Made by a program: the position numbers and the translations under genes. From contig JAFLEH010000015.1 in assembly GCA_017301995.1 (NCBI GenBank), positions 1 through 64,000 of the forward strand: DNA of 64,000 nucleotides. Direction: 5' to 3'. Shown here piece after piece: positions 53,539 to 62,032 of this stretch. The DNA is from Verrucomicrobiota bacterium (GTDB taxonomy: Bacteria; Verrucomicrobiota; Verrucomicrobiia; Verrucomicrobiales; Akkermansiaceae). Numbering within the stretch: the first letter of the stretch is position 1; the number at the start of each line of letters is the position of its first letter. The notes under the pieces are model-generated. The model was not told the DNA's origin. It searched no databases and was given only the letters and a program-made list of their open reading frames with translations.

Positions 53539-54444
53539 ATGCCTGACTACCATTTCAGCCACCTCGACCAGCTAGAAGCCGAAGCGATATACGTGCTCCG
53601 GGAGACGGCCGCGCAATTTGAGAATCCCGCCCTGCTGTTTTCCGGGGGGAAAGACTCCATCGTGATGGCCTGGCTCGCCCGCAAGGCGTTTTGGCCCGCC
53701 CGGATGCCGTTTCCGCTGGTCCACATCGACACCGGCCACAACTTCACCGAGACGATGGACTATCGCGACCGGTTTGTCGAAACGGTGGGCGCTCGTCTGG
53801 TGGTCGGGTCGGTTCAGGAAAGCATCGATGCCGGACGCGTCGTCGAGGAAAAGGGACCTAACGCCTCTCGCAACAAGCTGCAGACCGTGACCCTGTTGGA
53901 CACCATTGAGCGCCATCAATACGACGCTTGCCTGGGCGGCGGCCGGCGCGATGAAGAGAAGGCTCGGGCCAAGGAGCGGTTCTTTTCCCACCGCGACGAC
54001 TTCGGCCAGTGGGATCCGAAGAACCAGCGTCCCGAGCTGTGGAATATCTTCAACGGGCGAAAGCACCCCGGGGAGCATTTCCGCGTTTTCCCGCTCTCGA
54101 ATTTCACCGAGATGGACATTTGGATGTACCTCAAACGCGAGAACATCCCCCTCCCGTCTCTCTATTTCGCCCATGAGCGGGAAGTTTTCGAGCGCAACGG
54201 ATCCCTGTTGGCGGTCACCGAATTTCTTAAGCCGCAGGATCACGAAACTACCACCTCCCGCCTGGTCCGCTTCCGCACGATCGGCGACGCCACCTGCACC
54301 GGCGCGGTGGAGTCGTCCGCCGCCGATATCGACGCGATCATCGCCGAAGTCGCCGCCGCCCGCCAGACCGAACGCGGCACCCGAGCCGACGACAAACGCT
54401 CGGAAACCGCGATGGAAGACCGGAAAAAGGAGGGGTATTTCTAA
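53539..54444 (+). CDS. cysD: Sulfate adenylyltransferase subunit 2
   Basis: 301 residues from ATG 53539. The PP-loop ATP site is F-S-G-G-K-D-S (34-40). D-T-G-H-N-F-T-E, L-G-G-G-R-R-D-E-E-K-A-R-A-K-E-R and the C-terminal E-D-R-K-K-E-G-Y-F are standard for CysD. Together with CysN it makes APS from sulfate and ATP, driven by GTP hydrolysis. It lies 4 bp ahead of cysN, so the pair is co-translated. Confidence 0.96.
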   Translation: MPDYHFSHLDQLEAEAIYVLRETAAQFENPALLFSGGKDSIVMAWLARKAFWPARMPFPLVHIDTGHNFTETMDYRDRFVETVGARLVVGSVQESIDAGRVVEEKGPNASRNKLQTVTLLDTIERHQYDACLGGGRRDEEKARAKERFFSHRDDFGQWDPKNQRPELWNIFNGRKHPGEHFRVFPLSNFTEMDIWMYLKRENIPLPSLYFAHEREVFERNGSLLAVTEFLKPQDHETTTSRLVRFRTIGDATCTGAVESSAADIDAIIAEVAAARQTERGTRADDKRSETAMEDRKKEGYF

Positions 54445-54448
54445 AATT

Positions 54449-55693
54449 ATGGACCTCTTGCGTTTCACCACAGCCGGTTCCGTCGATGACGGAAAATCCA
54501 CCCTCATCGGAAGATTGTTATATGATTCGAAGTCGATTTTCGAGGACCAGCTCGAAGCGGTGGAGGAGTCGTCGCGCAGGCGCGGCGACGGGAACGTCAA
54601 CCTCGCGCTTCTGACCGACGGACTCAAGGCCGAGCGCGAGCAGGGGATCACCATCGACGTGGCCTACCGCTATTTCGCGACGCCGAGGCGCAAGTTCATC
54701 ATCGCCGACACGCCGGGTCACATCCAATACACCCGCAACATGGTGACCGGCGCCTCGACCGCCAACCTCGCGATTATTCTGATAGACGCGCGCAAGGGCG
54801 TGATCGAGCAGACCAAGCGCCATTCGTTTGTCGCCAACCTCCTGCGAATCCAGCATCTGGTGGTGGCGGTGAACAAGATGGATTTGGTGGATTATTCGGA
54901 GGCGGTCTATGACGGGATTTGCGAGGCGTTCCGCGAGTTCGCCTCACGGCTCGACAATATCGTGGAGATCACCTTCATCCCGATTTCCGCGCTCAACGGC
55001 GACAACGTGGTGGATAAGTCCTCCAACATGCCGTGGTATGAAGGCCCCACGCTGCTCTATCATCTGGAGCACGTCTATGTGGGCGGCGAGGAAAACCATG
55101 TGGAGGCGAGGTTTCCGGTCCAGTGGGTGATCCGCCCGATGACCGACGAGTGGCACGATTTCCGCGGCTATGCCGGCCGCGTGGCCGGCGGCGTGTTCAA
55201 ACCCGGGGACGCGGTGACCGTGCTGCCATCCGGTTTTTCCACCCGGGTCCGGGAGATCCACGGCCCCGCCGGCGCGCTGGCGGAGGCATTCGCGCCGGCA
55301 TCGGTGTGCCTGACCCTCGAGGACGAAATCGACATTTCCCGCGGCGATATGCTGGTGAAATCCAACAATCCGCCGCAGGTAGGCCAGAACATCGAGGCCA
55401 TGGTCTGCTGGTTTTCACCCCGACCGATGCCGCCCCGCGCCCGATTTGTTCTGCGCCACACGACGCTCGAGACCAAGGCGGTGGTCCAGGCGGTGCGCTA
55501 TCACGTGGACATCAACACGCTGCACAAGATCGAGGGCGTGGATGGTTTCGCAATGAATGACATCGGCCGCGTCAGCCTGCGGACCGCGGCCCCTCTGTTC
55601 TATGATTCCTACCGCCGCAACCGGCAGACCGGGTCGTTTGTCCTGATCGACCCGGACACCAATGAGACGGTGGCCGCCGGGATGATCGTTTGA
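54449..55693 (+). CDS. cysN: Sulfate adenylyltransferase subunit 1 (GTPase)
   Basis: 414 residues from ATG 54449. An EF-Tu-like GTPase with G-S-V-D-D-G-K-S-T (10-18), G-I-T-I-D-V-A, A-D-T-P-G-H and N-K-M-D. Beta-barrel domains II and III follow, ending N-R-Q-T-G-S-F-V-L-I-D-P. There is no fused APS kinase domain; that activity comes from cysC 1 kb upstream. It completes the pathway from sulfate to PAPS in the cytoplasm. Confidence 0.96.
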   Translation: MDLLRFTTAGSVDDGKSTLIGRLLYDSKSIFEDQLEAVEESSRRRGDGNVNLALLTDGLKAEREQGITIDVAYRYFATPRRKFIIADTPGHIQYTRNMVTGASTANLAIILIDARKGVIEQTKRHSFVANLLRIQHLVVAVNKMDLVDYSEAVYDGICEAFREFASRLDNIVEITFIPISALNGDNVVDKSSNMPWYEGPTLLYHLEHVYVGGEENHVEARFPVQWVIRPMTDEWHDFRGYAGRVAGGVFKPGDAVTVLPSGFSTRVREIHGPAGALAEAFAPASVCLTLEDEIDISRGDMLVKSNNPPQVGQNIEAMVCWFSPRPMPPRARFVLRHTTLETKAVVQAVRYHVDINTLHKIEGVDGFAMNDIGRVSLRTAAPLFYDSYRRNRQTGSFVLIDPDTNETVAAGMIV

Positions 55694-55798
55694 GCGCGAT
55701 GGCAGTCTCGGGTTTTCCTTGAACAATCCCCCGCAAGAGCCAAACTCCGGCCCGCAGTCCGTTTTTGATTGCCCCGCATCAATTGTTGACCCTGTTTG

Positions 55799-55850
55799 GA
55801 AGGTTTTCCGCCGGTTTTGGCGGATGCGACCAAGGGCGGCAGCTTATCGC
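55799..55850 (+). repeat. 52-bp hairpin repeat, copy 1
   Basis: A conserved block with CCGCCGGTTTTGGCGG (stem-loop) followed by GACCAAGGGCGGCAGCTT. It recurs at 57237-57288 and 59036-59088, each time in a spacer of the sugar locus. The surrounding 55694-56039 gap holds no gene. Confidence 0.85.
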
Positions 55851-55952
55851 GTGAAGGCGACCGGTGTTCCGGTTGCGGCTGCGCCGCCCGGTGTTCCAGT
55901 GTTTCAGTAAGAAATTGAGAAAGGCCCGGTGCGATGCGACCGATTTTTTCTC

Positions 55953-56032
55953 TCCCACCGAAACACCGCCCCACCGAAACACCGCCCCACCGAAACACCG
56001 CCCCACCGAAACACCGCCCCGCCGAAACACCG
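55953..56032 (+). repeat. Five tandem copies of a 16-bp unit upstream of a methyltransferase
   Basis: CCCCACCGAAACACCG is repeated; the first copy is slightly short and the last has GCC for ACC. Full units start at 55969, 55985, 56001 and 56017. The array ends 8 bp before the ATG at 56040, inside the presumed 5' leader, so copy number could affect translation. No spacers are present, so it is not a CRISPR array. Confidence 0.9.
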
Positions 56033-56039
56033 AGATCCC

Positions 56040-56795
56040 ATGCCATCCATCCACTCACTCGCCAAGTCCCTGGCCTATCGCTGCGGCTTCAGTTTGCGCC
56101 GACTGCGGCAGGCAAAAAAACTTGTCGGCAAAGATGGGGATACAGGAGAAAGAGTCCGGGATCTGCTGCACCGAAGGGATCCCTACTCGAATTTCGATCC
56201 GGGTTCCTGGCCCGACGACGTCGCCGGCTGGGGTTCCGATTCCCCGGCGTTTGGAGAGCTGATCGACTTGATTAGGCCAGCCCGGGTGATCGAGGTGGGT
56301 ACCTGGAAGGGTGGCTCGGCTCTCACCATGGCGCGGGAACTGTCGGCACGGAATTCGGATGCGGAGATCGTCTGCGTCGATACCTGGCTGGGAGCCTTGG
56401 AAATGTGGATGGATTTGGGCGACGACACCCGATACGGCGCGCTCGATCTCCGGCACGGATTTCCGAGCCTGTATTATCGGTTTCTCGCCAATGTGGCGCG
56501 CGCTGGCGAGCAAGACCGGATCACTCCGTTTCCGGTGCCATCCGTAACCGCCGCCCAGTGGTGCGCGCTGCGCGGTATCCGGGCGGATTTGGTCTACATC
56601 GACGCCAGCCACGAGGAGGACGATGTCTATCAGGATCTGGTGGTTTGGTGGGACCAGGTGCGCGCCGGCGGTGTACTGTTTGGCGACGATTGGACTTGGG
56701 ACGGCGTGAGGCTCGCGGTCCAGCGGTTTGCCGGCGAGGAGAGGCTCACCGTACGCCACAGTCACGACAAGTGGTTCCTGAAAAAGGAAAAATGA
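56040..56795 (+). CDS. Class I SAM-dependent methyltransferase
   Basis: 251 residues from ATG 56040; the frame is open further upstream but only through repeats. The SAM-binding motif is R-V-I-E-V-G-T-W-K-G-G-S-A-L-T-M-A, with the acidic post-motif E-I-V-C-V-D-T-W and L-V-Y-I-D-A-S-H-E-E-D-D. This is the CmcI/Methyltransf_24-like type often found in glycan and O-antigen loci, where it O-methylates sugars. Isolated by repeat-filled spacers on both sides. Confidence 0.85.
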   Translation: MPSIHSLAKSLAYRCGFSLRRLRQAKKLVGKDGDTGERVRDLLHRRDPYSNFDPGSWPDDVAGWGSDSPAFGELIDLIRPARVIEVGTWKGGSALTMARELSARNSDAEIVCVDTWLGALEMWMDLGDDTRYGALDLRHGFPSLYYRFLANVARAGEQDRITPFPVPSVTAAQWCALRGIRADLVYIDASHEEDDVYQDLVVWWDQVRAGGVLFGDDWTWDGVRLAVQRFAGEERLTVRHSHDKWFLKKEK

Positions 56796-56819
56796 ATGGG
56801 TGATGATCCCGGAACCTCG

Positions 56820-57101
56820 GTAGGGCGGCCTCGCCGAGGCCGCCGTGCGGATGAGAAGGCGAACGAACCACCCGAAGCCACACCGCAACGATTTCCCTTC
56901 GTCCCAACGTTCCCACCCCATCCTCCCGGCCCCCTTGTCAAGGGGGCCCTACCTCGCCTCGCGCTTGGTAGGGCGGCCTCGCCGAGGCCGCCGAGCGGAT
57001 GAGAAGGCGAACGAACCACCCGAAGTCACACCGCAACGATTTCCCTTCGTCCCAACGTTCCCACCCCATCCTCCCGGCCCCCTTGTCAAGGGGGGCCCTA
57101 C
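56820..57101. repeat. 134-bp GTAGGGC element, copies 1 and 2 (tandem)
   Basis: Copies at 56820-56952 and 56968-57101, 15 bp apart. Each starts GTAGGGCGGCCTCGCCGAGG with a strong stem (GGCCTC-GCC-GAGGCC). Each ends with a second stem (CCCCCTT-GTC-AAGGGGG) and GCCCTAC, the inverted complement of its start. The middle carries a conserved non-palindromic stretch. It has no coding capacity by itself. Confidence 0.95.
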
Positions 57102-57143
57102 CTCGCTACGACTCCCTGTCGCGCCCCCGAATGGTCCAAGTTT

Positions 57144-57165
57144 GTTCATTTTTTCTTGAACTTTG
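57144..57165 (+). repeat. 22-bp AT-rich repeat, copy 1
   Basis: GTTCATTTTTTCTTGAACTT plus TG; an exact second copy is at 58942-58963. It contains an inverted GTTCA/TGAAC around a T-run and lies in sequence that otherwise is GC-rich. It could serve as a terminator-like structure on either strand. Confidence 0.85.
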
Positions 57166-57236
57166 CGGCGCTGGCCGCATAATCCCATCCGCAGCGCCAA
57201 ATGGACTGCCCCAACCTCATTTCTGTCGCTTGTTCC

Positions 57237-57288
57237 GAAGGTTTTTCGCCGGTTTTGGCGGAATCGACCAAGGGCGGCAGCTTGCCGC
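57237..57288 (+). repeat. 52-bp hairpin repeat, copy 2
   Basis: Same family as 55799-55850 (CGCCGGTTTTGGCG stem-loop, then GACCAAGGGCGGCAGCTTG). It is followed by a degenerate CGGTGTTTC-like region that mirrors the GAAACACCG repeats further right. Confidence 0.85.
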
Positions 57289-57418
57289 ACGGCTCGGTTG
57301 CCGGAGGCTCGGTGCTGCAGTGTTTCGGTTTTTCGGTAAGAGAGAAGGGAAAGGACCGGTGGCTTCGTGGTTGCCTTTCTCGGCTCCAGCAAAAGAATTG
57401 TGAAAGACCAAACGCGTA

Positions 57419-57590
57419 GCAGCCGACCCTTTCGCCCCACCGAAACACCGGGCCGCAGGCAACTGAAACACCGAAACACCGAGCCTAAAGCAGCCGACCC
57501 TTTCGCCCCACCGAAACACCGGGCCGCAGGCAACTGAAACACCGGGCCGCAGGCAACCGAAACACCGGGCCGCAGGCAACTGAAACACCG
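57419..57590 (+). repeat. GAAACACCG tandem repeat block upstream of the UDP-HexNAc dehydrogenase
   Basis: Two 55-bp copies (57419-57473 and 57490-57544) and, within the second and after it, three tandem copies of a 23-bp unit (57522-57590) that begins GGCCGCAGGCAAC and ends GAAACACCG. The block stops 16 bp before the ATG at 57607. The rest of the 56796-57606 gap holds only repeat elements. Confidence 0.9.
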
Positions 57591-57606
57591 CAACATCGCT
57601 CCCATT

Positions 57607-58908
57607 ATGAACCTAACACCCACATCCACCATTGGCATCGTCGGTCTCGGCTATGTCGGATTGCCACTGGCCCTCGGCTACGCGGCCAAAGGCTATCAAG
57701 CGCTCGGTTTCGACATCGACCAATCGAAAATCGACCACCTTCGCGCCGGACGAAGCTACATCAAACACATCCCTGGCGATCAGGTCGCCGCAGCGTCCGC
57801 GTCGAAAAAACTGGACGCCACCACGGATTTCTCCCGCATCGGCGAGTGCGCGGCGGTCATTCTTTGCGTGCCCACGCCACTCGACGAGCATTTCGAACCG
57901 GATCTAACCTTCGTCACCGATACGCTGGATGCGGTTGTTCCGCACATGGTGGCGGGGCAAACGATCAGTCTTGAAAGCACCACCTACCCTGGCACTACGG
58001 AGGAAGAGGTGGTCACGAGGGTCGAGGCCGCCGGCTTCAAAGTCGGTGAGTCCGTTTACGTGGTCTATTCCCCGGAACGCGAGGATCCCGGCAACCCGAA
58101 ATTCTCCGCCACCAACATCCCGAAAGTCGTCGGCGGCCACACCGCCGCTTGTCTTGAGGCCGGTGTGGCGCTCTATGGCGCGGCTTTCGACCAAGTGGTG
58201 CCGGTTTCCTCCACCCAGGTGGCGGAAATGTCAAAATTGTTGGAGAACATCTATCGATCGATCAATATCGGGCTCGTCAACGAGCTGAAAATCGTGGCCG
58301 ATCGGATGGGCATCGATATCTGGGAGGTGATCCGCGCCGCATCCACCAAGCCGTTCGGGTTTACCCCTTTTTATCCGGGGCCAGGGCTCGGGGGGCACTG
58401 CATTCCGATCGACCCGTTCTATCTCACTTGGAAAGCCCGCGAATACGGAGTTCATACCCGGTTCATCGAGTTGGCCGGCCAGATCAACCGGGCCATGCCG
58501 CAGTATGTCGTGGAGCGCACCATGATAGCGCTCAACTCCCGCGGCAAAGCAGTGAAAGGCAGCCGGATCCTGCTCATGGGACTCGCCTACAAGGCGAACG
58601 TCGATGACATGCGGGAATCCCCCACCTTCGCCCTGCTCGACCTTTTTGATGAATTGGGCGCGGAGGTTACCTATCACGACCCCCATGTGCCGGTCGTAGG
58701 CCCCACCCGCGAACACCAGAAATGGGCCGGAAAACAGTCGGCCGCTTGCACTGCGGAAGTCCTTTCGGCACAGGATGCCGTCGTGATCGCCACGCACCAC
58801 GCGGCCTTCGATCTTCCCCTGCTCGCCTCTCACGCCGACTTGATCATAGACACCCGCAACGCCATGTCCGGTGTCACAACCCGCCCCGGCCAAGTGGTCA
58901 AGGCGTGA
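57607..58908 (+). CDS. UDP-N-acetylglucosamine/mannosamine 6-dehydrogenase (WbpA/WecC-like)
   Basis: 433 residues. The NAD motif is [29 protein letters not shown], and [14 protein letters not shown] (catalytic Cys265) mark a nucleotide sugar dehydrogenase. S-P-E-R-E-D-P-G and [16 protein letters not shown] are the form found in WbpA-type UDP-GlcNAc dehydrogenases. It yields a UDP-N-acetyl-hexosaminuronate, consistent with the DegT aminotransferase of the same locus. Confidence 0.93.
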   Translation: MNLTPTSTIGIVGLGYVGLPLALGYAAKGYQALGFDIDQSKIDHLRAGRSYIKHIPGDQVAAASASKKLDATTDFSRIGECAAVILCVPTPLDEHFEPDLTFVTDTLDAVVPHMVAGQTISLESTTYPGTTEEEVVTRVEAAGFKVGESVYVVYSPEREDPGNPKFSATNIPKVVGGHTAACLEAGVALYGAAFDQVVPVSSTQVAEMSKLLENIYRSINIGLVNELKIVADRMGIDIWEVIRAASTKPFGFTPFYPGPGLGGHCIPIDPFYLTWKAREYGVHTRFIELAGQINRAMPQYVVERTMIALNSRGKAVKGSRILLMGLAYKANVDDMRESPTFALLDLFDELGAEVTYHDPHVPVVGPTREHQKWAGKQSAACTAEVLSAQDAVVIATHHAAFDLPLLASHADLIIDTRNAMSGVTTRPGQVVKA

Positions 58909-58941
58909 TCCAAACCGCCAAAACTCAACCCATCCGAAATA

Positions 58942-58963
58942 GTTCATTTTTTCTTGAACTTTG
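58942..58963 (+). repeat. 22-bp AT-rich repeat, copy 2
   Basis: Exact copy of 57144-57165, 34 bp after the dehydrogenase stop codon. The position would suit a terminator, but no GC-rich stem flanks the T-run. Confidence 0.85.
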
Positions 58964-59035
58964 GACTCCTTGTGCCAGAATCCAACCACGCAGCACCGAA
59001 TGGCCTGCATTTTCCGAAAATTAGACATAAGATTT

Positions 59036-59088
59036 GAAGGTTTTTCGCCGAATAACGGCGGATTCGACCAAGGGCGGCAGCTTGCCGG
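59036..59088 (+). repeat. 52-bp hairpin repeat, copy 3
   Basis: Diverged copy of 55799-55850: the stem-loop is CGCCGAATAACGGCG and GACCAAGGGCGGCAGCTTG is conserved. A 134-bp element begins 16 bp later. Confidence 0.8.
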
Positions 59089-59104
59089 ATGACTCGGACG
59101 CCGG

Positions 59105-59387
59105 GTAGGGCGGCCTCGCCGAGGCCGCCGCGCGGATGAGAACGCGAACGAACCACCCGAAGTCCATCCGTTACGACTTCCCTTCGTCCCCACCGTTCCC
59201 ACCCCATCCTCCCGGCCCCCTTGTCAAGGGTGCCCTACCGCGCTTCGCGATAGGTAGGGCGGCCTCGCCGAGGCCGCCGCGCGGATGAGAAGGCGAACGA
59301 ACCACCCGAAGTCCATCCGTTACGACTTCCCTTCGTCCCCACCGTTCCCACCCCATCCTCCCGGCCCCCTTGTCAAGGGTGCCCTAC
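59105..59387. repeat. 134-bp GTAGGGC element, copies 3 and 4 (tandem)
   Basis: Copies at 59105-59238 and 59254-59387, separated by 15 bp (CGCGCTTCGCGATAG). They have the same termini and stems as copies 1 and 2. Confidence 0.95.
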
Positions 59388-59433
59388 CGCGCTTCGCGCT
59401 TGGAAAACCATTTCTCCGTCTCCTGAGTAACTT

Positions 59434-59514
59434 GACACGAATTCCACCAATTTTCACGGATTCAGAGAAACACCGAGAAAGCAAAAATTCGTGAAAATCC
59501 GTGAAATTCGTGTC
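59434..59514. repeat. Imperfect inverted repeat (ACACGAAT / ATTCGTGT)
   Basis: GACACGAATT...TTTTCACGGATT faces AATCCGTGAAATTCGTGTC across a short A/G-rich loop. It is AT-rich against a GC-rich background. The gap 58909-59606 contains no gene, only this and other repeats. Confidence 0.85.
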
Positions 59515-59606
59515 AAACCGGAGCTGGGAAGTTACTGCCACCTCCCTAACCGTCCCGGGTTCCCCGCTTGATTCTTGTCTCTTGATTTTCCACAACACCG
59601 CCACCC

Positions 59607-60170
59607 GTGAATCTAGCCGAGAACCTGGTGCGTATCGTTACGGCCCTTGATGCCAAGGGCATCCGGTACGCGCTGATCGGTGGAATGGCCATGGCCATGC
59701 GCGGTGTCCAGCGCGCCACTTTGGACCTGGATTTCATCCTTCTCTCCGACGATCTCGATGAAAGTGACGCGATCCTCCACTCCATGGGCTATGATTGTGC
59801 TTTTCGCTCGGCAAATGTAACCCACTACCAAGGAAGAAACATCGCACTGGGTCGTGTCGATTTCCTCCACGCCTTTAGGCCCGCCACGCTCGGCATGCTG
59901 GAGCGGGCCCAGCGACTGCCGCTCACCTCGGAATGCTCGATTCCGGTCGTTCATCTCGAAGACCTCATTGGGCTCAAAATCCAAGCCGCCTGCAACGATC
60001 CATCGCGCCGCATCGGAGACTGGAACGACATCCATCTGCTGGTGAGCCACGCCGGCCTGACCGGCCAGAGTCTCGATTGGGAACTCCTCGGCGATTATCT
60101 TGCGATTTTCGATCAATCCCATCAACTGCCCACTCTCCAACAACTCCATGGCGCGCCTCAGCAAGCTTGA
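59607..60170 (+). CDS. Nucleotidyltransferase-fold protein (module B)
   Basis: 187 residues from GTG 59607. The pattern Y-A-L-I-G-G-M-A-M-A-M-R-G-V-Q-R-A-T-L-D-L-D-F gives the G-G motif, the R-x-T and the D-x-D metal site of minimal nucleotidyltransferases. Then come V-D-F-L-H-A-F-R and E-D-L-I-G-L-K-I-Q-A, as in AbiEii/MNT-like proteins. The small gene downstream overlaps its 3' end by 23 bp, the reverse order to modules A and C. No HEPN partner was found. Confidence 0.75.
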   Translation: MNLAENLVRIVTALDAKGIRYALIGGMAMAMRGVQRATLDLDFILLSDDLDESDAILHSMGYDCAFRSANVTHYQGRNIALGRVDFLHAFRPATLGMLERAQRLPLTSECSIPVVHLEDLIGLKIQAACNDPSRRIGDWNDIHLLVSHAGLTGQSLDWELLGDYLAIFDQSHQLPTLQQLHGAPQQA

Positions 60171-60330
60171 AAAACAATCCCTGAGCGAGTTTGCCCATCA
60201 ACCGCCCCTGCGTCAGCCGTCCCTTCCGGTCCTCCCGGTCATCGACTACCTCCGCGCCCTCTCCAATCTCCCCGACAGCCTTGGCCCCCGGAAGCCCGTT
60301 CGGTTCGTTGGCAACTCGTGGAAGCTCTGA
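60148..60330 (+). CDS. Small ORF paired with nucleotidyltransferase module B
   Basis: 60 residues from ATG 60148, inside the end of the NTase gene. It begins M-A-R-L-S-K-L-E-K-Q-S and has a proline-rich middle (P-P-L-R-Q-P-S-L-P-V-L-P). No recognised domain. Real coding is supported by the overlap arrangement shared with the other NTase pairs, not by homology. Confidence 0.5.
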   Translation: MARLSKLEKQSLSEFAHQPPLRQPSLPVLPVIDYLRALSNLPDSLGPRKPVRFVGNSWKL

Positions 60331-60383
60331 AGCGGCTGGCTACCATTGATCTATCGATGCGCTTGTCCGCCACCCTGCCCTCG

Positions 60384-60666
60384 GTAGGGCGGCCTCGCCG
60401 AGGCCGCCGGGCGGATGAAAACGCGGACGCCCCCGCCGAAAGCACGCCGTTGCGACCTCCCTTCGTCCCCACCGTTCCCACCCCATCCTCCCGGCCCCCT
60501 TGTCAAGGGGGCCCTACCGCGCTTCGCGCCGGGTAGGGCGGCCTCGCCGAGGCCGCCGCGCGGATGAGAAGGCGAACGAACCACCCGAAGTCACGCCGCA
60601 ACGATTTCGCTTCGTCCCTTCCGTTCCCACCCCATCCTCCCGGCCCCCTTGTCAAGGGTGCCCTAC
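60384..60666. repeat. 134-bp GTAGGGC element, copies 5 and 6 (tandem)
   Basis: Copies at 60384-60517 and 60533-60666, 15 bp apart, with the same termini GTAGGGC and GCCCTAC. They fill most of the gap between NTase modules B and C; nothing else is seen there. Confidence 0.95.
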
Positions 60667-60740
60667 CGCGCTTCGCGCCTGGTAAAACCAATTCTCCGTC
60701 TTGATTCCTGTCTCATGCCTCCGGCCCCGCCGGCGTTCCG

Positions 60741-60935
60741 ATGTCCCTTCCGTCTCCACAACAAGTCGCCATTTGGAAACGCATGAGTCTTGCGGAAAAG
60801 TATCGCCTTCTCGCGTCGGCCATCCGCGAGGCTAGAGACCTCAAGCGCGCCGGACTCAGGCTCCGCTACCCGGACGACTCCCCGGATCAGATTGAAACCA
60901 AACTCGCCCACGTCTGGCTCCATGCCCGACCCTGA
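60741..60935 (+). CDS. Small ORF paired with nucleotidyltransferase module C
   Basis: 64 residues from ATG 60741. A helical protein (M-S-L-A-E-K-Y-R-L-L-A-S-A-I-R-E-A-R) with a C-terminal Y-P-D-D-S-P-D-Q-I-E-T-K-L. It overlaps the NTase gene start (60922) by 14 bp. Likely the partner or antitoxin of the NTase by arrangement only. Confidence 0.65.
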   Translation: MSLPSPQQVAIWKRMSLAEKYRLLASAIREARDLKRAGLRLRYPDDSPDQIETKLAHVWLHARP

Positions 60936-61485
60936 TCTCATCGGCACATTTGTGATGCCTTTCGAGCGGGCTGGAATTACCTACATGGTTTCCGGTTCCG
61001 TAGCCACCGCCATCCTCGGCGAACCCCGCAACACCCTCGACGTCGATCTGGCGGTGTTTCCCGCTCCGGCCCAAATCCCCCTGTTTGCGGATATCTTTCC
61101 TGTCTCCGACTTCTATGTTCCTCCGCCGGAAGTGATCACCATCGAGTGCCGTCGCCCTGCCCGAGGACATTTCAACATCATTCACCATGGCTCGGGCTTC
61201 AAGGCCGACATCTATCCTTCAAAGAACCATCCCCACTTGCAATGGGCTTTGGACCACCTCAAGCGGGTCGCCACGCCGGTCGGTGAGATCTCCATCGCGC
61301 CGCCGGAATATGTGATACTTCACAAACTGGATTTCTTCCGCGAGGGCGGACAGGACAAGCATCTCCGGGACATCGCAGGGGTCATCAATCAGCAGGACCT
61401 CGATCTCGCCTTCCTCGAACAAGCTGTCCATCAGCTCAGGCTCACCGCCGAATGGCAAGCTGCCAAGGACCTCGCAGCGTCGTAA
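60922..61485 (+). CDS. Nucleotidyltransferase-fold protein (module C)
   Basis: 187 residues from ATG 60922. The site is Y-M-V-S-G-S-V-A-T-A-I-L-G-E-P-R-N-T-L-D-V-D: G-S, R-x-T and D-x-D. A-D-I-Y-P, I-A-P-P-E-Y-V-I-L-H-K-L and the C-terminal D-K-H-L-R-D-I follow, typical of DUF6036-like NTases. It is divergent from modules A and B at sequence level despite the same layout. Confidence 0.78.
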   Translation: MPDPDLIGTFVMPFERAGITYMVSGSVATAILGEPRNTLDVDLAVFPAPAQIPLFADIFPVSDFYVPPPEVITIECRRPARGHFNIIHHGSGFKADIYPSKNHPHLQWALDHLKRVATPVGEISIAPPEYVILHKLDFFREGGQDKHLRDIAGVINQQDLDLAFLEQAVHQLRLTAEWQAAKDLAAS

Positions 61486-61519
61486 TTTCCAACTGTCTCG
61501 CCCCATCTCCCGGCCCAAG

Positions 61520-61951
61520 GTAGGGCGGCCTCGCCGAGGCCGCCGCGCGGATGAGAACGCGAACGCCCCCGCCGAAGCCACGCCGATACGATTTCCCTTC
61601 GTCCCTTCCGTTCCCACCTCATCCTCCCGGCCCCCTTGTCAAGGGTGCCCTACCGCGCTTCGCGCCCGGTAGGGCGGCCTCGCCGAGGCCGCCGTGCGGA
61701 TGAGAAGGCGAACGAACCATCCGAAGTCCGTCCGTTACGATTTCCCTTCGTCCCTTCCGTTTCCACCCCATCCTCCCGGCCCCCTTGTCAAGGGTGCCCT
61801 ACCGTGCTTTGCGCCGGGTAGGGCGGCCTCGCCGAGGCCGCCGGGCGGATGAAAATGCGAACGCCCCCGCCGAAGCCACGCCGTTGCGATCTCCCTTCGT
61901 CCCTTCCGTTTCCACCCCATCCTCCCGGCCCCCTTGTCAAGGGTGCCCTAC
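61520..61951. repeat. 134-bp GTAGGGC element, copies 7-9 (tandem)
   Basis: Copies at 61520-61653, 61669-61802 and 61818-61951, each 134 bp with 15-bp spacers related to CGCGCTTCGCGCCCG. They occupy nearly all of the 61486-62032 gap. Copies 7-9 differ from one another at few positions. Confidence 0.95.
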
Positions 61952-62032
61952 CTCGCTTTGCGATTGGTAAAACCATTTCTCCGTCTTGATTCCAGTCTCC
62001 TGATCCTTGTCCTCGGCACCGTCGGCGTTCCC

